A DNA stretch of 27,989 nucleotides from positions 1 to 27,989 of the forward strand of contig JAWCNE010000017.1 in the NCBI GenBank assembly GCA_038849025.1. Reading direction: 5' to 3'. The notes below the pieces were generated by a model. That model was not told the origin of the DNA, did no database searches, and worked only from the letters and a program-made list of their open reading frames with translations. Numbering within the stretch: the stretch's first letter is position 1; each line of letters begins with the position of its first letter. Of the stretch, positions 7,029 through 15,558 are shown in pieces. The DNA is from WUQU01 sp038849025. GTDB lineage: Archaea; Thermoproteota; Bathyarchaeia; Bathyarchaeales; Bathycorpusculaceae. The translations under genes and the position numbers were made by a program.

Positions 7029-7049
7029 TTCGATTCAACAACGCAAAGA

Positions 7050-7286
7050 TTATTTAGTTTTGAGCGAGCTTTCAGCATCAAGAATTTCATTCCATAAGCG
7101 AAGGGTTTCTTCAGCTTCTTCTGGGCTTAAGACCTGGATGGCGTAGCCCGCATGAACCAGCACGTACTCGCCGACTTTAACGTTTACAAGGGTTATGTCT
7201 ACTTCTCTTAAAACGCCTTCGCCGAAATCCACATTGGCTTTGTCACCCACAACGTCCACAACTTTCGCTGGAACAGCCAAACACAT
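7050..7286 (-). CDS. hypC: Hydrogenase maturation chaperone HypC
   Basis: Small chaperone of the HypC/HupF family that binds HypD and carries the iron with its cyanide and CO ligands to the hydrogenase large-subunit precursor. The 78-residue sequence starts MCLAVPAKVVDVVGD. Cys2, freed as the N-terminal residue after Met removal, is the essential ligand. The second signature GEYVLVHAGYAIQVLSPEEA is present at residues 38-57, followed by a helical tail. It lies between hypF (47 bases upstream) and hypD (21 bases downstream) on the minus strand. Confidence 0.97.
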   Translation of the reverse strand: MCLAVPAKVVDVVGDKANVDFGEGVLREVDITLVNVKVGEYVLVHAGYAIQVLSPEEAEETLRLWNEILDAESSLKTK

Positions 7287-7333
7287 TGCTTATCATGTTA
7301 AGTCAGCACACACCGCGATAAAATTGTTATGGT

Positions 7334-9616
7334 TTAAAACTTAAAAAATCCACCAAACACTGCTTGTCCAAAGGATATGCCGCCGTCTCCTGGTGGAACA
7401 GCTTCATGAACGAGAAACTCCAAGCCAGCGTTTTCAACTGTTTTCCGCATAAGCCTGACAAATATTTCGTTACATGCGACACCTCCTGAAAAGCCCACTG
7501 CTTTAGCATCGTTTTCTAAGGCTTTTTCTATGGCTATTGTTGCCAAGCCTTTTGCAAGGTATGAGTGCGCGGAAAAAGCTAAATCAGCCACAGGGTATTT
7601 TTCATGGTTTTCGAAGATTTCTAGGAGCAGCTCTGTCGTGTTTAAGGTGTTTCCCTCAACAATCGGAGCAAGTTTCAAAATGTCCTTTCCCTTTAGGGCT
7701 GCAGACTCCAATTTCATGGCGGGTTCCCCCTCGTATGTGCGCTCGTAACATATGCCTAAAACAGCGGCAACCGCATCCAAAACTCTGCCGCAGCTTGTTG
7801 TTTTTACAATTTTTTGGCTTCTGTTTAGCTGTTGGAGAATAAGTTGAACCTCTTTTTCACTGTGGGGGAAATATTTGCTTTTTTGCATCAGCCAGTCTTC
7901 TACATCTGCCTTTTTATGGAGGATTCCAGCAGCCATTCTCAGCGGATAACGCGTTGCCAAGTCTCCGCCCACTAGAGGCTGCTCTTCAAGATGGGCAACC
8001 CGCTTAAATTCTGATGATTCTCTAGAGCTGAAAATAATTTCTCCTCCCCAAGCCTCGCCGTCCACGCCATAGCCATAACCGTCGCAGCACACGCCCACGA
8101 TTTCATTTAGGTTATGCTCAGCCATGAGAGCGGCAACATGGGCGTAATGGTGCTGCACTTGTATGAGGCGCCAACGGTTTATTTCTGCTAATTCTTTTGC
8201 AAGCTTTGTTGTGGTGAATTTCGGGTGCAAATCACATGCAATGGTTTCGAGTTTGCTGCTTGTTAAGTGGATTAAGTGTTTAGCCGCGTTTTCAAGGAAA
8301 CTGCGGGTTTCAATGTTTTCCACATCGCCTATGTGTTGGGATAGGAAAGCCTTGTCGCCGAGTAAAATGCATGCGGTGTTGTTTAGTTCTCCGCCTAAGC
8401 CTAAAACACATCTTTCAGCTTTTTCTCGCAAGATTATAGGTGCTGGAGCGTAACCCCTTGAGCGTCTAATGAAAACTTGTTTTTCGCCGTGCAAGCGTAT
8501 AACTGAGTCGTCGCATCTTTGGGCGATTTGCCTATTATGAAAAAGGAAATAATCGACAATGTCGCCCAGCGCTTTTAAGGCTTCTTCGTTGTCTTTAACT
8601 ATGGGCTGGTTCGGCGGGTTCGCGCTCGTCATTACAAAGGCCGGTTCGTCCACTCTGTCAAAAAGCATATAGTGCAAGCCAGTGTATGGAAGCATAACGC
8701 CTACATTGTGCAGTCCAGGAGCCACAAGTTCTGAAAGATAATACTCACGGCTTTTTCGGAGCACTACTATGGGGCGAGTGTAAGATGTTAAAAGCTCAGC
8801 TTCCTTTGGGTTTATTTCTGCAAAGGATTTAATAGCCTCTAAGCTTGGCGCCATAATGGCGAATGGCTTCTGCTTTCTATGCTTGGCCTTTCTAAGCCTT
8901 GCTAAAGGGTTGTCTTTCGTTGTTGCGGCTGCGACATGAAAGCCTCCGTACCCTTTTATGGCGACAATAAAGCCTTCAGCGAGGAGCTTACCTGCCTCTC
9001 TTATGGGGTCTTTATGCGGGATTAATTCGCCTTTCTGAGTTGTTAAATATGCTTTTGGGCCGCATTTGGGGCAAGCCACGGTTTGGGCGTGGAAACGCCT
9101 ATTTAAGGGATCTGCATACTCGCTTTGGCAGAAGCTGCACATGGGAAAATCGCGCATAGTGGTGTTTTCACGGTCGTAGGGAAGCTTGTCAATAATTGTG
9201 TAGCGGGGGCCGCAGTCTGTACACGTTATAAAGAAGTAGTCATACCTCAGATTCTTTTCATCTCGCAGCTCTTTTAGGCATTCGTTGCATATGGCTATGT
9301 CTGGAGGAATAACGGAGCCGGAAAGCGTTTTTTCATCGGAACTTTTATAAATTTTAAAATCGGTATATTCATTTTCTCCTTTAAGCTCAATTGTGATAAT
9401 TCCATGGATTTGCGCAAGAGGCGGCTTCTTCGCGTTTAAATCTTTCAAAAAATTGTTAATAGCTTCTTCTCGGCCTTCTAGAAGAATTTCCACGCCCGCA
9501 TCGCCCATATTTCTAACATAACCTTTTAAACCGTTATTCACGGCAGTTCGGTAGATGAAGGGTCGGAACCCCACGCCTTGAATAACACCTATAACTCTGA
9601 CTCTCACACGCAACAT
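7334..9616 (-). CDS. hypF: Carbamoyltransferase HypF
   Basis: HypF makes carbamoyl-adenylate from carbamoyl phosphate and ATP and transfers the carbamoyl group to the C-terminal Cys of HypE. Domains in order: acylphosphatase (RVIGVIQGVGFRPFIYRTA, residues about 7-25); a double zinc-finger region (CNEC, CTDCGPRYT, CSFC, CPKCGP); a YrdC-like domain with KGYGGFHVAAA and MTSANPPNQPI; and a Kae1-like carbamoyltransferase domain with QVQHHYAHVAALMAEH, CCDGYGYG and GFSGGVACNEIFV. The C-terminal PPGDGGISFGQAV is typical. The frame opens at 9682, inside the trmB-like gene; the ATG at 9616 is chosen because it puts MLRVRVRVIGV at the start of the acylphosphatase domain. The ribosome binding site is weak (AAGAGATGG). 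The 760 residues match full-length HypF. Confidence 0.96.
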   Translation of the reverse strand: MLRVRVRVIGVIQGVGFRPFIYRTAVNNGLKGYVRNMGDAGVEILLEGREEAINNFLKDLNAKKPPLAQIHGIITIELKGENEYTDFKIYKSSDEKTLSGSVIPPDIAICNECLKELRDEKNLRYDYFFITCTDCGPRYTIIDKLPYDRENTTMRDFPMCSFCQSEYADPLNRRFHAQTVACPKCGPKAYLTTQKGELIPHKDPIREAGKLLAEGFIVAIKGYGGFHVAAATTKDNPLARLRKAKHRKQKPFAIMAPSLEAIKSFAEINPKEAELLTSYTRPIVVLRKSREYYLSELVAPGLHNVGVMLPYTGLHYMLFDRVDEPAFVMTSANPPNQPIVKDNEEALKALGDIVDYFLFHNRQIAQRCDDSVIRLHGEKQVFIRRSRGYAPAPIILREKAERCVLGLGGELNNTACILLGDKAFLSQHIGDVENIETRSFLENAAKHLIHLTSSKLETIACDLHPKFTTTKLAKELAEINRWRLIQVQHHYAHVAALMAEHNLNEIVGVCCDGYGYGVDGEAWGGEIIFSSRESSEFKRVAHLEEQPLVGGDLATRYPLRMAAGILHKKADVEDWLMQKSKYFPHSEKEVQLILQQLNRSQKIVKTTSCGRVLDAVAAVLGICYERTYEGEPAMKLESAALKGKDILKLAPIVEGNTLNTTELLLEIFENHEKYPVADLAFSAHSYLAKGLATIAIEKALENDAKAVGFSGGVACNEIFVRLMRKTVENAGLEFLVHEAVPPGDGGISFGQAVFGGFFKF

Positions 9617-9635
9617 GCGCCATCTCTTGGAAGTT

Positions 9636-10379
9636 TCATCCTTCAGATTCCTTCCACAAGTAATTAAAGTAATCCTTAGCAAGCCCAGCTAATCCAGGAT
9701 GATCTGACCATATGGCGGTGATTTCACCTCTTTCATCACTGAAAAGTAGCAGTACTTCGCTGCTGTCGGATATGGCGCCGCCGCCAAACATCTTATCTCG
9801 GCGTTTTACCTCGCCTATTTTTAAAAGAGCTCTATACACGTTTTCGCTCAGCCCTTTCGGCATCATGAAATGAACTTGTATTTCGCCGGCAATAAAAGAA
9901 GACAGCAATGGATAGAGGTCCACCACAAATTCTTCGCGGATAAAGGGCAAGGCTATCAAAAGTTCATGCTTGCATTTTTTAGCCATTTCCTTAAACTTCG
10001 AGATTATATTTAAAGAACCCCTCAAAATCCAAATATCATACTTTTCTCTTGTTTTAAGCTTCTCATAAGGAGGAGTAAGCTCATCAATTAGAGTTTTCTC
10101 GGCTTGAAGCCACTCGTTTTCAAAAAGGTTTTTTGCGGTTTTTAGGGCGGTTTCAGGAGATTTGGGAAAGTATTTGCTGGGTCTTTTCCTTGTGACTTCT
10201 ATCCATCCCTTATTTTCTAGGCTATTGAGAGTTTGGTAAACTTTCGAGTATGGAATTTGCGCCCCATAGCTTATCTGTTTAGCCGTCAAAGAGCCCTTTT
10301 CTACTAAAAGCAAGTAAGCATTTGCCTCGTATTCTGTTAAACCAACTTTTCTAAGAAGCGTTTTTGCCTTCGTGTTCAT
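9636..10379 (-). CDS. TrmB-family transcriptional regulator
   Basis: Archaeal TrmB-type regulator of 247 residues. The N-terminal winged helix-turn-helix covers residues about 10-75: GLTEYEANAYLLLVEKGSLT, AKQISYGAQIPYSKVYQTL as the recognition helix region, and LENKGWIEVTRKRPSKYFP as the wing. A helical linker (about 76-110) leads to a C-terminal phospholipase-D-like sensor domain (DIWILRGSLNIISKFKEM to the end), with FSDERGEITAIWSDHPGLAGLAKDYF closing it. In known TrmB proteins this half binds small effectors such as sugars; the ligand here cannot be told. The gene is first in the hypF-hypC-hypD unit and divergent from tes. A perfect inverted repeat lies 26 bases upstream of its ATG over the likely promoter, so autoregulation is probable. 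Confidence 0.88.
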   Translation of the reverse strand: MNTKAKTLLRKVGLTEYEANAYLLLVEKGSLTAKQISYGAQIPYSKVYQTLNSLENKGWIEVTRKRPSKYFPKSPETALKTAKNLFENEWLQAEKTLIDELTPPYEKLKTREKYDIWILRGSLNIISKFKEMAKKCKHELLIALPFIREEFVVDLYPLLSSFIAGEIQVHFMMPKGLSENVYRALLKIGEVKRRDKMFGGGAISDSSEVLLLFSDERGEITAIWSDHPGLAGLAKDYFNYLWKESEG

Positions 10380-10404
10380 AAGAAAAATTTAACCCTTTTC
10401 ACCC

Positions 10405-10429
10405 TATTAAAATTATGGAAATTTTAATA
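10405..10429. promoter_or_regulatory. Perfect inverted repeat, candidate TrmB-type operator
   Basis: Arms TATTAAAATT and AATTTTAATA, ten bases each and exactly complementary, separated by the five bases ATGGA. The element lies in the 115-base gap between the divergent trmB-like and tes genes, overlapping the A/T-rich segment where the trmB-like TATA box must lie and ending just before the likely tes TATA box. This is the expected position for an autoregulated operator that could also control tes. A/T-rich inverted repeats can arise by chance, so binding is inferred. Confidence 0.5.
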
Positions 10430-10433
10430 TAGC

Positions 10434-10445
10434 TTTATTTAAACA
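10434..10445 (+). promoter_or_regulatory. Likely TATA box of tes
   Basis: TTTATTTAAAC on the plus strand fits an archaeal TATA box. It would start transcription near 10466 and give a leader of about 28 bases before the tes ATG at 10495, with AGGCGAT as a moderate ribosome binding site. The box begins 5 bases after the inverted repeat at 10405-10429. Confidence 0.45.
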
Positions 10446-10494
10446 GCAAAATAGCAGATCCCAGCCTTAAACCTCGCTAGCATAGGCGATAGAA

Positions 10495-12024
10495 ATGTCA
10501 CAGCTGAATGAAGAGGTAAAATTTGAAACTTATTCAACAAGCATATGCCCTGAATGCCTTAGGAAGATTCCTATGAGAATTTACGAGGAAAAAGGCGTAA
10601 TCTACCTTGAAAAAACATGCCCAGAACATGGAAAGTTCGAGGATGTTTACTGGGGGGATGCTGAACTTTTTAAATGGTTTTACGGTGGCTGGTATAACGC
10701 GAAATACGTGGGCAGCGGCTTAGAAAACCCCCATACAAAAACGGTTAAAGGCTGTCCTTTCGACTGTGGATTATGCACTCAACATAAGTCCCACACCGTT
10801 TTAGGCATAATAGACGTCACAAACAGGTGCAACATGGCTTGTCCAGTCTGCTTTGCCCATGCCGGAGTGGCAAACTATGTTTACGAGCCTACATACGAAC
10901 AGATTGTGGAAATGATTAGACTTATTAGAAACAATAAGCCTTGGGCTTGCAACTCCCTTCAGTTCAGCGGCGGAGAACCAACCCTAAGAAACGACTTACC
11001 CGCCCTCATTGAAGAAGCTAAAAAGGCGGGAATAACCCATGTGGAAGTTAACACTAACGGCTTGCGCCTAGCTGAAGACCTAGACTACTTTAAGCGCTTG
11101 TTGGATGCTGGGCTAAGCACCCTTTATCTTCAATTCGACGGCTTAAGGGAAGAAATTTACAAGAAAACCAGAGCGCGAACAGACCTTGTGCCAATAAAAC
11201 ATAAAGTAATTGAAAATTCAAGAAAACTCGGCTTAGACTCCATAGTTTTAGTGGTCACTTTGGCCAGGGGAGTGAACGATAAAGACCTTGGAAACATAAT
11301 AGACTATGCAGTAGAGAACCATGATGTTGTAAGATGTGTCAACATTCAACCAATCTCCATGGCTGGAAGAGCTAGAAAAGAGGAAATGCGGAAAATGCGT
11401 ATAACAGTGCCCGACACCATTAACCTGATTGAAGAACAGACAAATGGAAACATTACACGAAAGGATTGGAGGCCTGTTGACTGGCCTGTTCCCATCTCAA
11501 AAGGTATGGAGATTTTAAAGAATAGGGCATATCCCGAGTTCACAATGCACCCCATGTGTGGAGCTGCAACCTTCATTGTAATTGAGAAAGATGGTTCATA
11601 CAAGCCTATAACTCAGTATGTGGATGTGGATAGGTTTGCGGAAATCTTCTGGGATATTTACTATTCTGGTGTGAAAGGTAAAAGGACAATGGCTAAAGTG
11701 AAGATGCTGGAGTTTCTACCAATGGTTAAGTCTCCCTTCGTCCGAGGGCTTCTCAAAGACGTGATAACTAAGGGAAGCTACGAAGCCTTAGGAAAGTTCA
11801 TGCGTAGAATAGTAATGATTGGAATAATGCATTTCATGGATGTTTGGAATTTCGACTTAGACCGAGCCCAAAGGTGTGTCATCCACTATGCGACTCCAGA
11901 TGGCAAAGTGAGGTCTTTCTGCACCTACAACAGCATCCACAGAGGCGACGTTGAAAAACAGTTCGCCATACCAATCCAAGAATGGACTGAAAAATTTGGG
12001 AAAAAGATAAACGAACCAGCCTAA
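10495..12024 (+). CDS. tes: Radical SAM tetraether lipid synthase (Tes-like)
   Basis: Radical SAM enzyme related to the archaeal tetraether synthase (M. jannaschii MJ0619 type), which joins the phytanyl ends of two diether lipids to form the membrane-spanning tetraether (GDGT). Length is 509 residues, as in the family. Features in order: N-terminal Cys region CPECLRKIP (18, 21) with TCPEHGKFEDVYW (42-53); a second Cys group GCPFDCGLC (87, 91, 94); the radical SAM motif CNMACPVC with Cys112, Cys116 and Cys119; FSGGEPTLR for SAM binding (about 157-165); VNTNGLRLA; and C-terminal QRCVIHYATPDGKVRSFCTYN with two more Cys, giving several Fe-S clusters as in Tes. The gene is monocistronic and convergent with alaS (3-base gap). 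A related radical SAM role is possible, but the N-terminal Cys pattern favours Tes. Confidence 0.85.
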   Translation: MSQLNEEVKFETYSTSICPECLRKIPMRIYEEKGVIYLEKTCPEHGKFEDVYWGDAELFKWFYGGWYNAKYVGSGLENPHTKTVKGCPFDCGLCTQHKSHTVLGIIDVTNRCNMACPVCFAHAGVANYVYEPTYEQIVEMIRLIRNNKPWACNSLQFSGGEPTLRNDLPALIEEAKKAGITHVEVNTNGLRLAEDLDYFKRLLDAGLSTLYLQFDGLREEIYKKTRARTDLVPIKHKVIENSRKLGLDSIVLVVTLARGVNDKDLGNIIDYAVENHDVVRCVNIQPISMAGRARKEEMRKMRITVPDTINLIEEQTNGNITRKDWRPVDWPVPISKGMEILKNRAYPEFTMHPMCGAATFIVIEKDGSYKPITQYVDVDRFAEIFWDIYYSGVKGKRTMAKVKMLEFLPMVKSPFVRGLLKDVITKGSYEALGKFMRRIVMIGIMHFMDVWNFDLDRAQRCVIHYATPDGKVRSFCTYNSIHRGDVEKQFAIPIQEWTEKFGKKINEPA

Positions 12025-12027
12025 AAG

Positions 12028-14823
12028 TTAGTAGTTTTTCCTAACTTGTATTTTTATGGTTTCTTCAACTTTTTTGATGGCTTCTTGCAGTCTTTCTATG
12101 CGAGTCCCGCCGCCTTGAGCGAAGTTTGGTCTTCCTCCGCCTCCGCCGCCTATAATTGCTGAGGCCTCTTTGACTATTTCAGTTGCGTTTACGCCTTTTT
12201 CAATAGCATTCTTTCCAGCCATAACCATTATCCGCGCGTTTTTCCCATCAGCCCCGTAGAATACAGCCACTACGGAGTCGTCCTTTTTTATGAGCTCGCT
12301 TGCTGTTTGAACCATGCGGTCTACGTCAATGTTCTCTTTAAAATCGCGAAAAACAAGTTTTAAGCCATCTACCTCTCTCACTTCTTCAGCTGTTTTCACT
12401 GTTAAGCCAGTGCCTTCCCGTTCTGCAAGCTCTTTTATGAGCTTACGCCTTTCCGCGCTTATCTCTCTAAGTTCTTTTACAAGTTTTTCCGCTGTCTTAT
12501 CCAGCTTTTCCAGCGGAGCGTTCAAAATTTCTGAAACCCGCCAGAGCAGCTCCTCATTTTTCTGCACAGCTTTTAACGCGTGAATCCCTACTGCGTAAAC
12601 GAGCCTCTCCACGCCGTCTTGAATCCTTTCTGAATGAATTATCTTTATGAAACCTATTTCTCCAGTATTCCGCAGATGAGTCCCCGCGCAAGCTTCAACT
12701 TCCCAGTCGCCAATTTTCACTACACGAATTTCTTTGCCTGGGACTGCCCCGCCCTGATAAAGTCTAAAGCCGTAAAGTCTTTCAGCCTCAGCCCTAGGCA
12801 TCCAAGAGATTTCCACGGGAATATTCCTTAAAACTGCTTCATTAGCCAAAACTTCAATTTTCTGCACCTCTTCTCGTGTAAGCCTGCGGTAGTGGGAAAT
12901 GTCCAACCTAGAACCTTCAACTCCTTTTTGGGTGCCAAATTGCCAAACATGCTGTCCCAGAACACGTCGGGCGGCGCTGTTGATTATGTGGGTTGCTGTG
13001 TGGCTTTTCATTAGGCTGTAACGCTTTTCCCAGTCTATAATGCCCTTAACAGTGGCGCCTTCCTTTGGAACCGCTTCGCCCTTAATTTTGTGAACTATTA
13101 CTTTGCCAACTTTTTGGGCATCGACAATCTCAACCTTCTCTCCATCAAACATGAGGTAGCCGCTGTCTGCTGGTTGTCCCCCGCCTTCTGGATAAAAGCA
13201 CGTCTTGTCAAGGACGACGTACTCCTTTCCAATAACTTTGAGAACCCTTGCTTCAAACTCTTTCATGTACTGGTCTCGATAGTATAACGGCTCAGTTTCT
13301 AAAAGATTTGCCACTTCGGTTTCAAGGCGCTCTTCAGCCTTAACCTCCTCGGTAGGCTTTGATGTTTGTATGTGCCTTTCAGCGATTAAAGCATAAAAGT
13401 TTTCAGGCATATCTGCCGTCAAACCTTCTTTCTCCGCTATTTCTTTAACGATTTCGGGTGGAACACCTTGAGAATCATAAAGTTCAGTGAAAGTTTCAAC
13501 TGGAACCTTCTTAACACCCTTAGCCTTTAGTTCATTGGCTATCCGCTTAACTAGACCTTCTCCCCTTGTTATAGTTTCCTTGAACTTTTCCTCCTCGACA
13601 GAAAGCATCTCCATTATCTCGCTCCGCATCTCCTTAAGCTGCGGGTAATCCTTAGACCAAAGGTTAATCTGCAAGTCTACAATTTCGTAAAGCTTGTCCG
13701 AAATGCCTAACATTCGTAAGAGGCGGTAGATTCTGCGGAAGAGGAGCCTCGCCAAATAGCCTTCCTGAATGTTTGATGGAACAACTCCTTCGGAAAGTAT
13801 AAAGGTTAAGCATTTAGTGTGATCTGCAACTGCAAAGGCATTCTCGATGGGAAACAAAATCTCGTCTAGCTCACCGGCATTCATACCGACTGCTTCTGCA
13901 ATTTTTCTTCTAGCTTCAAGTCTTCCAACCGTTTTATCCATGCTAATTAACCCTGAAACCTTAGCTATTTTCACCAGCAAATCTTTATCGACACGGCGTA
14001 TTCCAGCCATTTTAAAAATCTCTTCAAGCAAATCGCCATAGATGGCGTGGAAGGCGCTTGGAGAACCTTGAGAAAGCCAAGTGTAACGTTCTATGCCGTA
14101 ACCCGTGTCCACGGTTCGTATTGGCAATTTAACAAATTCATTGCCTACAACCTTATACTGCATGAAAACTAGGGTGGCAACCTCTAATCCGCGTATTATG
14201 CACTCTAAACATGGGCCGGCGTTTCCTCCGCCTGACCACACTTCCTCTTTGTAGGTTACCTCCTCAGGCTTTATACCCAATTCTTTAACAAACTCGTCAT
14301 GATATCTAACGGTTTGGTCTTTCCAGTAAACCTCCTTATCTGGATAGTTAAAAGCGTGATGCCCGCCCATCTCGAAGATGGTTATGTATTTGCCAAATGT
14401 TGGACCAGTATTGGTTATGTCCACTAAGCGTATGCATGGTTGAGCTATAACGAGGGGGTTTGCCGGCGGCGGCGCAATTCCCTCAGTAACATATGGTTGA
14501 AAGTCAATTATGCTTGCATGGGTGAGGTAAATGTCGTCTCTCCATCTTGCCACAACCGGGTAAGGCTTTATACGAGTGTGTCCACGCTTTTCGAAGAAGG
14601 ATAGGAAATTTTCACGCATTTCCTGTACGCTGTAGCTTCGCCTTGTAGGCGGATTCTCTATGAAAGTGTATAAAGCACAACCCTCATGTCTTGCTTCGCC
14701 ACAAGTTTCCTGTTCCAGGTTTAAAGTCCAAAAATAAGTCCCACATTTTGGGCAGCGCTTCCTAACATAGCCAAACTCCTTAAAAAAGGTAAGGGTGTAC
14801 TCCTCTGCTGGAAACCTCTCCAA
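12028..14823 (-). CDS. alaS: Alanyl-tRNA synthetase, archaeal type
   Basis: Charges tRNA-Ala with alanine. The 931-residue product has the archaeal form. It begins with a zinc-like N-terminal segment (CPKCGTYFWT at 24-33, with CGEARHEGC at 41-49), then the class II catalytic domain with YLTHASIIDFQPYVTEG, TNTGPTFGKYITIFEMGGHH and RTVDTGYGIERYTWLSQG. The editing domain carries HTATH (608-612) and CAGTH (712-716), the four zinc ligands that remove mischarged Ser or Gly. The C-terminal DHHA1 oligomerisation domain ends with GGGGGGRPNFAQGGG. The start is a TTG at 14821-14823: no ATG is in frame upstream and the N-terminus aligns well there, but the ribosome binding site is weak. A TTTAAAT near 14890 may be its TATA box. 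Confidence 0.97.
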   Translation of the reverse strand: MERFPAEEYTLTFFKEFGYVRKRCPKCGTYFWTLNLEQETCGEARHEGCALYTFIENPPTRRSYSVQEMRENFLSFFEKRGHTRIKPYPVVARWRDDIYLTHASIIDFQPYVTEGIAPPPANPLVIAQPCIRLVDITNTGPTFGKYITIFEMGGHHAFNYPDKEVYWKDQTVRYHDEFVKELGIKPEEVTYKEEVWSGGGNAGPCLECIIRGLEVATLVFMQYKVVGNEFVKLPIRTVDTGYGIERYTWLSQGSPSAFHAIYGDLLEEIFKMAGIRRVDKDLLVKIAKVSGLISMDKTVGRLEARRKIAEAVGMNAGELDEILFPIENAFAVADHTKCLTFILSEGVVPSNIQEGYLARLLFRRIYRLLRMLGISDKLYEIVDLQINLWSKDYPQLKEMRSEIMEMLSVEEEKFKETITRGEGLVKRIANELKAKGVKKVPVETFTELYDSQGVPPEIVKEIAEKEGLTADMPENFYALIAERHIQTSKPTEEVKAEERLETEVANLLETEPLYYRDQYMKEFEARVLKVIGKEYVVLDKTCFYPEGGGQPADSGYLMFDGEKVEIVDAQKVGKVIVHKIKGEAVPKEGATVKGIIDWEKRYSLMKSHTATHIINSAARRVLGQHVWQFGTQKGVEGSRLDISHYRRLTREEVQKIEVLANEAVLRNIPVEISWMPRAEAERLYGFRLYQGGAVPGKEIRVVKIGDWEVEACAGTHLRNTGEIGFIKIIHSERIQDGVERLVYAVGIHALKAVQKNEELLWRVSEILNAPLEKLDKTAEKLVKELREISAERRKLIKELAEREGTGLTVKTAEEVREVDGLKLVFRDFKENIDVDRMVQTASELIKKDDSVVAVFYGADGKNARIMVMAGKNAIEKGVNATEIVKEASAIIGGGGGGRPNFAQGGGTRIERLQEAIKKVEETIKIQVRKNY

Positions 14824-14902
14824 ACCTTCTAACGCTCCAATTCGCTGCTTAATCGCGGGTTTTCAGAGGATAAGGATACTTGCGCACATTTAAACCATTT
14901 CG

Positions 14903-15211
14903 CTATCCAAGTTTAAAACCTATTACAAAGCCTGCGACAAAGCTTCCAGCGAAGGGAAGGAGCGCTATCGTGTGGACAAGCCAAGAAGACGCCGCGCTGG
15001 TTACTCCTAATAAGTCGCCTATAGCTGTTAAAAGTGCTTCATAGTTTATGCTTATTATCCCTTTTGTGCCTAAGTAAATAAGTGCAATTATAAACACGCC
15101 TATTAGAACCAGTATGAGTTTACTTATTTTTTTAAGGGCATAGCCCACTATAAAGCCACCTACACCTCCTACGCCCAACTGAAAGATTACAGGAGACAAA
15201 ATCTGGCTCAT
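14903..15211 (-). CDS. FUN14-like small membrane protein
   Basis: A 102-residue membrane protein with three hydrophobic segments (about residues 8-25, 32-50 and 78-100). The N-terminal GGVGGFIVGYALKKISKLILVLIGVF is the FUN14 signature: a Gly-rich helix followed by Gly-Tyr and a pair of lysines. FUN14 proteins occur in archaea, bacteria and mitochondria; the archaeal role is not known. The protein ends in a second Gly-rich helix, FVAGFVIGFKLG. A strong GGAGGAG lies 8 bases before the ATG. The gene is divergent from 15310 and shares with it a 98-base promoter region. It lies upstream of alaS on the same strand, 79 bases away. Confidence 0.75.
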   Translation of the reverse strand: MSQILSPVIFQLGVGGVGGFIVGYALKKISKLILVLIGVFIIALIYLGTKGIISINYEALLTAIGDLLGVTSAASSWLVHTIALLPFAGSFVAGFVIGFKLG

Positions 15212-15263
15212 TGAAACTCCTCCAAACCATTTTCCAAGCTTGCATTGATTTAAATGCCGCGGA

Positions 15264-15284
15264 TTTATAAAACTTCTTATAAAA
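15264..15284 (+). promoter_or_regulatory. Tandem TATA-like boxes before the gene at 15310
   Basis: TTTATAAAA (15264-15272) and CTTATAAAA (15276-15284) are near-copies spaced 12 bases apart. The first places transcription start near 15293, in good position for the GAGGGGGTG ribosome binding site that precedes the TTG start. Only one is likely to be the main box. Confidence 0.4.
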
Positions 15285-15309
15285 TACGATTCAAAGAGGG
15301 GGTGAAAAG

Positions 15310-15555
15310 TTGGACATTCTTGAAATATATCTCTTAAATCTCGCGTTGACCTTGGGCATGTTTGCAGTTTTAGTTTTCCGAGCCTGGATTGAACTCAAGA
15401 ACTTTAAACTGATGTGCCAAGAAATGGAGTGGAGACAAACCTACCAAACTGTTGGAAGAATCCTCCGCGCAGAGAAGGAACTATTTTCAAAAGTAGAAGG
15501 GGGCGACGAACTTTACAGACTGCTCTGTGAGATATTTAAAGTTCGAGAAAGCTAA
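15310..15555 (+). CDS. Small single-pass membrane protein, function unknown
   Basis: An 81-residue protein not recognised. Residues 3-25 (ILEIYLLNLALTLGMFAVLVF) form one transmembrane helix without a clear signal peptidase site. The rest is a charged, mostly helical segment with EMEWRQTYQTVGRILRAEKELF. The start is a TTG at 15310, supported by GAGGGGGTG about 7 bases upstream; no ATG occurs near the N-terminus. It is divergent from the FUN14-like gene and nearly abuts tiaS (stop 15555, tiaS stop 15559, convergent). Likely coding because of the strong ribosome binding site and clear membrane-anchor pattern; its role is unknown. Confidence 0.6.
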   Translation: MDILEIYLLNLALTLGMFAVLVFRAWIELKNFKLMCQEMEWRQTYQTVGRILRAEKELFSKVEGGDELYRLLCEIFKVRES

Positions 15556-15558
15556 AGT

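Noticed and set aside
9617..9682. Upstream extension of HypF by 22 residues
   Set aside because: The extra residues overlap the trmB-like gene and precede the acylphosphatase domain start that HypF normally has at its N-terminus.
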